NCBI GenBank assembly: GCA_036768485.1
Contig: JAVLUZ010000340.1
Location: 7,703,802 to 7,767,801 of the forward strand
Reading direction: 5' to 3'
Length of the DNA: 64,000 nucleotides
DNA from: Mermis nigrescens
Lineage: Eukaryota > Nematoda > Enoplea > Mermithida > Mermithidae
The first letter of the stretch is position 1. Each line of letters opens with the position of its first letter. The notes below the pieces were generated by a model that ran no database searches, had not been told where the DNA came from, and saw only the letters and a program-made list of their open reading frames with translations. The translations under genes were made by a program, and so were the position numbers. Below are positions 45,667 through 54,812 of the stretch, one piece after another.

Positions 45667-45712
45667 GTCGTAGTGTAGGCAACGAAAACATTACATATTT
45701 ATGATACAAAAC

Positions 45713-45718
45713 TTTATT
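45713..45718 (-). terminator. Poly(A) signal of gene B
   Basis: TTTATT on the plus strand, read AATAAA on the minus strand, about 125 bp after the gene B stop codon. Confidence 0.5.
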
Positions 45719-45843
45719 GACTACAAATTAAAACTGTTTAAACTGTAATACCAAAAATTAAGAAATATTGCTTTTCGACGTTCAAGGGACTATAGAATTT
45801 TTCCATCAATACAAAGCTCATCTTAATCAAAGTACACCATCAG

Positions 45844-46012
45844 TCACGTAGCGCTTCGGGTCATCTTATTCTTTTTACTTAAACCACCGAACTTGAAGCG
45901 GCAACTGAACCATTTTTTTGATGAATTGTGGGCAGAGCATCTCAGCGATTCTCCTTCGTCTTCCTGTCTCGCTTCTAATGAAGATAATTCATTCAACGGC
46001 TGAGGTGGTGAA
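45844..46012 (-). CDS. Gene B exon 3 (terminal)
   Basis: Acceptor GCAATTTTAG|T; its first base completes AT+T (Ile). 56 codons with SPPQPLNELSSLEARQEDEG and a basic end, stop TGA at 45846-45844. Phase and total length both fit. Confidence 0.6.
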
Positions 46013-49000
46013 CTAAAATTGCAAATGAGCACGAAAATTTCAGTGTCTGTACGGTTAAGTCTTTCCACCAGTGAGTAATAATAGTTTTTTAAATTACAGG
46101 TGCAAGTTTACTTGTATGTATCTACTATAACAAACTTTCTATTGCATGAATTCCCCCGTCACCCGAAAGCGCTAATTGTAACACATAATTTCCTTTATGA
46201 TGTCGAGCATTGCTCAAAATGATTTATGAGCAATCCATCATATAGATCAACTCAATGAAATTACTATTAATTCACGGCAAATTGAAAATCCTTATAATAT
46301 AATCGCAAACTTATAAAATAAATCATACCCTATTCAAAATATTGTTGCTCACTATACCTGGGCGTGGGAGGTTTGGAAGTATGCACCCCCAGAGAGCGAA
46401 ATACTCCCCAGAAACCAAAATACTCCCCTTAGAAACCAAAATAACCCCCAGAATTCAATTTTTGAAATTTTTTTGTTTTCTTCTCGTAATTTTTTGATGC
46501 CTATGGATAGTGCTCAATGAGAAACGCTGAAAATGTTTTTTTCGCCATACTACCATTTTTAAGGCCATCTTTTACTTTTGAAAAAATCTTGCACCCCCCA
46601 AAAAAATCTTTGGTGCTGCCCACCTATGGTGCTCATCACACCTGGGCGTGGGGGGTTTGTGGGGTCTGCTACCCCGCCCCCTCCCCGTGAAACCAACATA
46701 CCCTCCAGAAATCAAAATACCCCCAGAATTCAATTTTCGAAAATGTTTTTCGTTTTTTTGCAATTTTTGATGCCAATGGATGGTGCTTGATGAGAAACGT
46801 CGAAAAATGGTGTTTTTTCGCCATACCACCATTTTTAAGGCCATTTTTTGACCTCCAAAAAATCTTGCACCCCCCCCCCCAAGAATTTTCTTGTTTCCCA
46901 TGTATGGTGCTCACCATACCTGGGCAGGAAGAAAATTCTGGGGAGCAAGATTTTTCAAAGGTCGAAAAATTGCCTTAAAAATGGTAGTATGGCGGAAAAA
47001 CACCATTTTTCGACGTTTCTCATCGAGCACTATCCATTGGCATCAAAAAATTGCGAAAAAACGAAAAAAATTTTTAAAAATTGAATTATAGGGGGTATTT
47101 TGATTTCTGGGGGGGTATTTTGGTTTCTCGGGGGAGGGGGTGCATACCCCCCAAAGACCCCCCCACGCCCAGGTGCGGTGCTCACGCATTTACTTATAGT
47201 CTGTGTCACATAAGTTTGGGCATAAATTTCAAGATTTTTTTCGAAACTAAGCCAACGGATTACGATAATTATATATCAATTCAATGCTATAATCGCGATC
47301 TGTCAGCTTATCGTCGGACAGTTTTTGAAATTCACGCCCAAGTGAAACAGACTATAAGCAAAAATATTGGTTTTCGATGTTTAAACAATATGTGACGTAC
47401 CTAACTATCTAGGCTTTTTATCGTTAGTCAAGCACAAGAGAGTCGAAAATTTCAAAATGATAAGACCGAATTATAACTTCAATGGGTAGAGAGGTCTAAC
47501 TGGACCCTCCAGAATTCGAAAGATCCCCAGAATCCGGTAGACCCGAATTGAAATTTTGGCAGTTTTTTGCTACTCTATTCCATGAGACCATACCTGGGCG
47601 TGGAGGGTTTGGGGGTTTGCATCCCCAGAAACCTAAATACCCCCAAATACTCAAATATCCCCCCAGAATTTCAATTTTTGCAAGCTTTTTGTTTTTTTCG
47701 CAATTTTTTGATGCCAGTGGATAGTGCTCGATGAGAAACGTTGAAAAATGGTGTTTTTCACCATAACTTCATTTTAAGGCCATTTTTTTGACCTTTGAAA
47801 AAATCTTGCACCCCCCCCCTCAGAACTTCGGTGCCGCCCACCTATGCATAAGACTCCCGAATGTGTCTGCTGCCCATTGCATTGACACATGTTTTAGCCG
47901 TCTGCTGCATTGCAATCGCCAAGAATTCTATTTCAATTTCAATTTGTTGCTTCTCTCTTTGAAAGTAAGATTATGCATTATCAATATCTTTTTTTGAATT
48001 TTTTTTATTGATCAAATAAATGAGTTGTTTACATGAGCGCCGAAAATGAAGGACCAGCTGCGCTGCAAGCCAATGATTGCGCTCTTTTTTCTTTCTTGTT
48101 TTTCAAATCAGCCAATGATTTTTCGGAATCGTTTAACTTCTTTTGCTCCTCATCAACATTTTGCGATGAGGCTATTGCTGTCGTATATTTCGTTGTAAGA
48201 GTTTCATAATCTTCCGCCAATCTCACAGCTCCAATTACACTTTCTTCAGGAGCCGAATATCTTTGAGCGTTTCTGATTTCTTTCCGCAGACTCATTTTCC
48301 GAACTGAAATACATTTAGTGGATATAATGTGCACATTTTGAGAAAACGATCATTTATTTTCATTGTTTGCGGTAAACATATGTTAATTTACTTCAGAAAG
48401 CGTATGGGATCTGATCACTGAATAAAATTGGCCACTGGTGAATCAGTTTTGTAGCCGGAAGAATGGAAAAAACGCGCATACCATCAAATGTAATTAAGAC
48501 AAAAAACGAGGCTTTGAATGCGAAATTGAATAACTCACTGACTTTGCCAAAAGGCTGATGCAGTATAATTCATTCGTACAATTTACTTAATATAAACAAA
48601 TAAAATAAAAAAGTCAATGCATACAGTCAATGCATACACTTAAACTTAAGACACAGATCTGATTTGGTGAAAATCAATATTGAAAAAATCACAAAATAGA
48701 TCGTACGAGCGAATATTTATTTTTTTTTCGATGCTGAACCTCAAATGAAACAAAAATTATAAAAACAATTACATTCTTGAAACGAATTATAAGGTTTGCT
48801 GGGTCAGGGAATCCGCTGGATTTGTAAATGTCTCAAAAACGTATTCCGATAATACGCTAAAAATGATAGCATTGAATTTCGTATAATCTCTTCATTTGTT
48901 CATTCAAAACTTTGAATATGTACCTGAAATAATTATTATGAGATCAGACTTAAATTACGGTCAAATTTGACAAAAAAAGCCTTGTTCAGAGAGTGCTAAT

Positions 49001-50926
49001 AACTTTTTTCCGCATGGAATAGTGAAGATCGTCATTGCGCCACTTAAGTTAGCGATCTTATGTTCTATCAATGTTAATAGCACAAAATTACTCACTTCAT
49101 GGCTCTATGATGATTTTACGCACTTCATGAAGACAAATCAGATTTTTTCATAATTAAGGCCAAAAGGGACAAAAATTGAGACTACATCAAAATTGCTTGA
49201 AATCACCGATTTGCTGGAGATAAAAGCGTTGAGTCGATTTACATTGCACTAATTTTTAGAGCCACGCCATACACGTCTTCTGAGCATACGTGGGCAGCAA
49301 GAAAATTCTGGGGGGGGGGTGCAAGATTTTTTAGAAGGTCGAAAAATGGCCTTAAAAATGGTGGTATGGCGATAAAAACACCATTTTTCGACGTTTCTCA
49401 TCAAGCACTATCCATTGGCATCAAAAAATTGCGAAAAAAACGAAAAAAATTTTCAAAAATTGAATTCTGGGGTGGTATTTTGATTTCTGGGGGGTATTTT
49501 GGTTTCTGGGGGTGCATACCCCCAAACCCCCCCCCCACGCCCAGGTGTGCTTCTGAGGAGTTTTAGGGGTCTGATGCAGCAGAGCTGCTGAATCCATAAA
49601 ATGCTTCTGAATATAGGCGTAGCCAGGAAGCATTGAAGGCACATGCCCCTCCCGAAATTTTTCAGAAATTTGTTGATTTTTCTGATGCAATAATTGTTTC
49701 CAGAAAAGCGAGTTCAAAAAAGGCAAAGACGTCAAAAGTTTCCGGCGCTTCGCGCTGAGTCATTATTATTATTTATTGTTACATAGATCCAATGAGTTTA
49801 AAAGCTTGAATCAGCTATAATAATCCAGCACTTCATATCACTTTAATGATTTAATGCACTATTTGTTCGCTGAACGAAACTGCGCATGCCTGTTGAGCAT
49901 AAAAGTAAAAGTGCGAAAATGATAGCGTACCAGTTTGTCTTTCACAAGAACACATTTTAAATGAAAGAAATAGCCAAAGTTTCTTTTTTGTGTGCATTCT
50001 CTCTTTTCTGAGCAACATCTTGTTAATAAGAATGCAACAAATGGGTCTGAAAATGGTGAGAATAAAATTTCCATTGACACATCTTTATCTTATTGGCAGG
50101 CGCATAGACCCGTAGCTGCGCTATATATGTAGGTACTTAACAGAGGTCGAAAAACTTATTTCAGCTCATAAGTTTTGTACAATGTAGGAGTTCATCAATT
50201 TTAAGCGTTTTTGGGCTTAATTCAGAACCGAGATTTGGCCGATTTTGTGAAACTTTTATTGTTACTATAAACATTACAGTGTATTTTTTTAAAAAATTTT
50301 CTGATGCTCTGCCCCGCACCCCGCTGGGGAGCGCTCGAAGCGCGCCACCACTTTCAAATGTTTTGCTCAAAAAATTGAAGAAGGCTATAAGAAAGTGAAT
50401 GAATGTCATTAATAAGCATTATCTGGCGCGAAGCGCCGGAAAAATTAGTGAAATCATGATCACTGACGGCCAAAAATCATTGCAAATTATGTATGTCGAT
50501 TCCTTATCTCATGAATTATTTTGGGCCAATGTGGAAGGGGCAGCCGCCCCCCACCTCTTAAATCCGCCTATGATACCTACCATCACGGTATTGTTGCTGA
50601 ACTGCGTACTCTTCCGTTTGAAAATCGCCAAATGACACACTATCGCGTTTTATGATATTATTAGAGCCTCGATGGTGCGAATGACGCTTGCTTCCACTGA
50701 TGCTCGATCGTTCATTGCTTGTTAAATTTGGGCTTGTGTCGCACCAATCGGGAGCTAGCGGCAAATCGTCGTTTGTCAAGGAGAGCTTAGCGACGGCCGA
50801 AGCCGCTTTAGCTGCTTCTTCTATCAATTTCACTTGCCGAGCTTTTTTGGCGGCAATTTTCAAACGCTTAATCCTATCCTGTCGCTCCAAACGCTGCTTC
50901 GTGCGTAAAGCTTGTGCACCGAGCAT
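45844..50926 (-). CDS. Gene B: three-exon basic, low-complexity protein, 261 aa (span incl. introns)
   Basis: Exons 50926-50581 (346 nt), 48303-48033 (271 nt) and 46012-45844 (169 nt) total 786 nt, exactly 262 codons including TGA. Intron phases are 1 and 2 and agree at each side. The product has a basic helical N-terminus (QRLERQDRIKRLKIAAKKAR), an Ala-rich stretch, a Ser/His/Arg-rich linker, a helix with Glu/Lys heptads (EQKKLNDSEKSLADLKNKKE) and a basic tail. No signal peptide or membrane segment. No known family recognised. It converges on gene A. Confidence 0.68.
46353..46628 (+). mobile_element. hAT-M1 MITE, first of three adjoining copies (in gene B intron 2)
   Basis: 276 bp, TATACCTGGGC...GCCCACCTATG. 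Left flank TTGCTCAC (46345-46352), right flank GTGCTCAT (46629-46636). Confidence 0.88.
46637..46906 (+). mobile_element. hAT-M1 MITE, second of three adjoining copies
   Basis: 270 bp, CACACCTGGGC...CCCATGTATG. It shares flank GTGCTCAT with the first copy on its left and has GTGCTCAC (46907-46914) on its right. Same orientation as the first. Contains a run of ten or more C. Confidence 0.88.
46915..47177 (-). mobile_element. hAT-M1 MITE, third adjoining copy, inverted
   Basis: 263 bp, CATACCTGGGCAGGAAG...GCCCAGGTGCG, orientation opposite to its two neighbours. Flanked by GTGCTCAC on both sides (46907-46914, 47178-47185). The G-run-rich end lies at 47090-47145. Confidence 0.88.
47589..47846 (+). 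mobile_element. hAT-M1 MITE
   Basis: 258 bp, CATACCTGGGC...GCCCACCTATG, flanks CATGAGAC (47581-47588) and CATAAGAC (47847-47854), one mismatch. In gene B intron 2. Confidence 0.9.
48033..48303 (-). CDS. Gene B exon 2
   Basis: Acceptor TGTATTTCAG|TT; the first two bases complete a Val codon with the last G of exon 1. It codes a helical, Lys/Glu-rich stretch. Donor CTCAT|GTAAAC at 48032; if not spliced here, translation would stop two codons on (TAA 48031-48029), giving a 206-aa form. Confidence 0.68.
48304..49276. other. Gene B intron 1, proximal part
   Basis: AT-rich. About 49140-49270 carries hAT-M2-like words (GGCCAAAAGGGACAAAAATTG, GCTTGAAATCACCGA). Nothing else recognised. Confidence 0.4.
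49285..49549 (-). mobile_element. hAT-M1 MITE in gene B intron 1, reverse orientation
   Basis: 265 bp, CATACGTGGGC...GCCCAGGTGTG, perfect 8-bp duplications CTTCTGAG (49277-49284, 49550-49557). Confidence 0.93.
49600..50560. other. Gene B intron 1, distal part with MITE-like fragments
   Basis: TAGGCGTAGCCAGGAAG (about 49614) and GGCGCTTCGCGCTGAG (49744) are typical of hAT-like repeats; 50425-50437 is GGCGCGAAGCGCC. No gene. The frames at 50161-50409 and 50399-50635 lack coding features. Confidence 0.4.
50581..50926 (-). CDS. Gene B exon 1
   Basis: ATG at 50926-50924. 115 codons plus one base; donor GATG|GTAGGT (intron starts at 50580). Lys/Arg/Ala-rich start, then Ser/His/Arg linker. The frame reads five more codons past the donor. 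Confidence 0.7.
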
Positions 50927-51071
50927 AATCCGTTATTTTGTTATTTTTGTACAATTAAAAATAAATTCGGATTTAAGACTAAAAATTGAGATGGTCTTTT
51001 CGGCCATTCATATCTATCAAGAGCGTGGAAATCAAAAGCAGGCGGTCATGGTTAATTTTAAGCAGATTTGA

Positions 51072-52235
51072 GCAATAAAACTAATCACACGACTTTGACT
51101 ATATAAAATTATAATCTCTACACATTCATAGCAGAATTTGCTAATGATCTATAAAATGTTTCATTTGACTTTGAGGTTTTCTTTTGAATTTATCCGCATG
51201 AATCAGGCTATAAAAATGGTTTAAACTTTCGATGCAGTAATGCGCTTTGGCGATAGCAAGCGTATCACCACAAATCGATATGCTGTAGCATTAGCATATC
51301 ACAACTATACTGTTAGTTTAAACCACTTTTGTAGGCACTTTAAATTTTTTCAAAAACCTCAAAGTTAAATGAAACGGACCATAAGTTAATAGGTTAGTAA
51401 CTATTCCAAATTTTGTGTTATCTTCGTGTAGGAAGTGTGCTACACAACAGACCTAAAATATACAAGCTCTACATTTTCGATTTTGGTAAGGTAAAAGGGA
51501 AAACGAATTATTACATCAAACCTTCAGCGCAAGTCGAAATATTATTCAAGTGGGCGTTCTTCGTAAGAGCCACAAATCGTTGTACACCGTAGTACTTGAT
51601 AAATCCGAGAAAAATGCTTTTTTTGAATCGCGCAGGGGATAAATTCGTTTTGGCCAAAATATATCAATCCAATTGCACTTACACACATACCAATACCTCT
51701 TCCATTTTGAGTAAGCTTTTACTGAATTAATGTACGCTTAAACTGTACCTACAGTAAGTACATACCTACGCGAGACATATAAATGAATATGCGTGCAAGT
51801 GTATATTTAATTTATTTATCGCCCCCGGCTAGGGATGTTTTTTGCAATATTTGCATACCTAAACATATGTATGCCATTCGATGCGGCAAAATGTAAGCTA
51901 AGGATTCGCAAACTTTTTTCTCTTGAAAATCCACCTTGTTTGTGCTCGCGAGCCGAGCGTCAAATACATACATAGATATCGCGCACGACGCTTCTCATGA
52001 CAGCCTATACACAGGATGACCCATTGCACCGTGAATGATAAAGTGGTCCCTTTTAGAAATTTCATTCCGCCGTTGTCTTTCGCCCTGAAATGAGAAAGTC
52101 TTCATCAGCATAGCTGGTTAATTTTACAAGGAATAGCCGCAAAACTAATTTATTTTTGACACTGAGAAAACGATTCATATATATGTATGTACATATGTAC
52201 ACACGAGGCTTTGTAGGTAGGTACATCATATAGAT
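51072..52235. other. Intergenic stretch upstream of gene B, nothing recognised
   Basis: About 1.2 kb of AT-rich sequence without convincing frames or repeats. It should contain the gene B promoter, but no clear element stands out. Confidence 0.4.
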
Positions 52236-52237
52236 TC

Positions 52238-52735
52238 ATAGGTAGCGCTGTAGCGCTACCTATAATATCACTTGGCCAGGGCCACCCTTTTTTCTTGTAT
52301 GTTTATCACAGCTAGTGCGAATTTTGTGTCTCCCTCCAGTAACAACGGCACGTACCGGAGAGGTGCGTTTTTTCAATCGATAGATAATTTAAAAACTCGA
52401 TATCGATTTTTTTCAATTTGTTTACACTCAGTACTGAGTTAGTAATGAGTATGTAAAGTATTAACCGAAATATCAAATAATTTGCGGAGGGCCAATTTTT
52501 TAAAATCTTGCACCTGGGTTGTTGATTACGAATTTGACCTTAATATTCTTTTACACTCAATGTTTGTTGCACAAAAAGAGTAAAGCATACAGTTTTGTTA
52601 CTCTTCGCGTGTCCTAAAGCTTACCTAACTCAATTTTGGCTTGGATTGATGCTTAAAAATCGTTAAGAAATTTATGATCAGTTCAGTCTTTACCTAGTCA
52701 AATATGTTGCGTCAATGTCGCCCTCACCAGTTAGA
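52238..52735 (-). repeat. Family X fragment, inverted, with perfect terminal palindrome
   Basis: 52238-52263 is a near-perfect palindrome (11-bp arms TAGGTAGCGCT with a 2-bp spacer). The following sequence is the reverse complement of copy 1 positions about 2640-3050 (TGTGATAAACATA, CACTTGC-type, GATATCGATTTTTT, AACTGAGTTAG words). The hairpin is the same terminal structure seen at the ends of copies 1, 2 and the 41-kb copy. Confidence 0.65.
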
Positions 52736-52754
52736 GTCGCGACCTAACGTGGCC

Positions 52755-52917
52755 GTTGGAGGAAGGGGGTTGGGGGTTGAAAGTTAAATACCCCCCTGCC
52801 GCAGAAACCAAAATAACTCCCCAGAATTCAATTTTTGAAATTTTTTGCTTTTTCGCAATCTTTTGATGCCACTGGATAGTACTCGATGAGGAACGTTGAA
52901 TAATGGTGTTTTTTGCG
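52755..52917 (+). mobile_element. hAT-M1 fragment
   Basis: GGGGGTTGGGGGTTGAAAG, AGAAACCAAAATAACTCCCC, TTTTTGATGCCACTGGATAG-like and GAACGTTGAATAATGGTG follow the forward hAT-M1 order. Both ends are lost. Confidence 0.65.
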
Positions 52918-53223
52918 TCGAAATGATTTAATATAAAAATAGACAACGTAAAACAGCAAAGAAACGCGATTTCGCATGTGAATGGCAAATTTTTGAACCT
53001 TTTTCCGACACTATTAAGGAAAATAGGATACCGCCCTTCGCACGAAAATCCTAGATTCGCCATTGATTCTATCTGTTTTATATCCCACTCTTTTTCGAGC
53101 AATATTGATCTTATACTAACCTAAATACATTACCTGGTTTAAATACGAGTCGATAATCATTTTGTTATTTTCTGTAGTGTTGGGTCCATCTTCTTTAAAT
53201 TAGGTAGGTATGTATGTTATTAA

Positions 53224-54231
53224 TGTAACTGTGAGAGTTACACGGTGCGAACTCGTTTCATAGTTTGCACAGGCCTACTGACAACAGCTTGGTACTGTAT
53301 CGGTTAACATAGCCATTTGCGAGTTGACATCTGCGGATGGGGGAGCTCGTGGCTATGCCTTCAGTTCTGAAAATAAATCCCTTATTTTTCATTACAAAAT
53401 CTTTTAGATACTTGTCCGGTAAAACAGAATTAAGTATATGATAATAGTAATTGTTTTACTTGTTACCGCTTATCGTACTATTGTACGAGTCGATTTGAGA
53501 GTATTCTTGGTTAATGTTAGTTTGACTTAAACTTTAGTTTTACTGCATTGATCCCGTGATGGGATGTTAGTTGAAGTTGAGTTTTCGACAAAGTAGTCGT
53601 CTGTTTTATTTTATTGTTTAGCAATATTGTTTTTGCTTCCTGGCATCTGCCGTGTGTTTATTATCGAATAAAATTATAAAATCCACTCAGGGGTAAATCG
53701 AGGATTTCTGAGCTTTTGGTGGAGAGGATAGGTAAATAGTTTTCAGTTATTTATTTCGTTCAAAAGTCAATATTCTTTCTCAACCCAAAAATGGTCAAAA
53801 CCATTATTTAATTATTTATGATGATTGATCAGTCTAGAGCTCGTTGGTGTTGTTTTCAAACTTCATTGTGCTACGTACATTAGGAACCAAAACATTTCGA
53901 AACAAGTGTGAACTTTGAAAACAAGTTAATTTATCAACTTGAGCAGGGTTGAGATAGGTCAACTGACCTCGCGGCAATTCCGGGATTTAGGTAGGTACTT
54001 GTAGGATCTAGGGCGTAGCTGCTGAGGCTCCCGACAAGAAGCAGTCAGCAATATTAGGACTGAGGGAGTCGAAGCCGTAGGTCTACAAGGGTTCAGAAGA
54101 TCGAAGTTATTAGCGACTACGCGATCGGAACCAGCGCTAAGAGCAGTCTAGGTACCTATGTAAGTAAGTCCCAAAGGCAAATGTCAGGCGCGCCTGTGTC
54201 GCTATTTCAGATACAGGCCCCAACATTTACA
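53224..54231 (+). mobile_element. GYP-A 5' LTR
   Basis: About 1008 bp starting TGTAACT-n5-AGTTACA and ending ATTTACA. It matches 22648-23705 in order, though well diverged, with insertions and deletions. The end is inferred from TACA followed by TTGGATAG, a plausible primer-site start. Confidence 0.75.
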
Positions 54232-54232
54232 T

Positions 54233-54250
54233 TGGATAGTCCCTCTTCAA
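54233..54250 (+). promoter_or_regulatory. Candidate primer binding site of GYP-A
   Basis: TGGATAGTCCCTCTTCAAGG begins with TGG two bases after the LTR, as expected for pairing with a tRNA ending in CCA. The matching tRNA was not identified. Confidence 0.4.
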
Positions 54251-54812
54251 GGCTGCTAGCTACAGCCGAACTGATCAATCATCTAAAATTCATTTTTTGA
54301 TCCAAAAATCATTATTTTTGGCTGTCTTAACATGTGTAACGTTTTGTTCACCTCTGTTGTTGTATTGACCGCGATCGTGGCAGTGCACATTTAAGTAAGC
54401 ATCCGTGGCAAAGTTTTTGTGTATCGTGGTAAAGTCGGCGTTATTTTTCTATTTCCGTCGACCCTCTGGCAACGAAGGCAGCTCACACGCTTGCATTTTT
54501 CTATAAACGTCAACCCTCAGGCGACGATTCATCATTTTTCTCTCTTGACGATGAATTTTTGCTACCTAGGTTTTTACCTATGTCTTTTTCTATCTTCACA
54601 CACGATTTGCTCTTTAGGCTTAGTCCTACTTATCTTTATTTTTATCACGTCAGGTATATCTTACTTCGCGTAAGGAAATACTATTTATGTGAAAAACCTG
54701 TTTTTCGAAGCGAAAAAAGGCTTAATTTGAACCATTTATTTTTCACAAAATTTCGATGTACTGAAATTTGTCTTACCCAAAGCTATATTTTTGACGTTTT
54801 TGATACCCAAAA

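Noticed and set aside
46572..47395. Several frames on both strands, including repeated short ORFs with similar sequence
   Set aside because: All lie inside hAT-M1 copies; their similarity comes from the repeat, not from a gene family.
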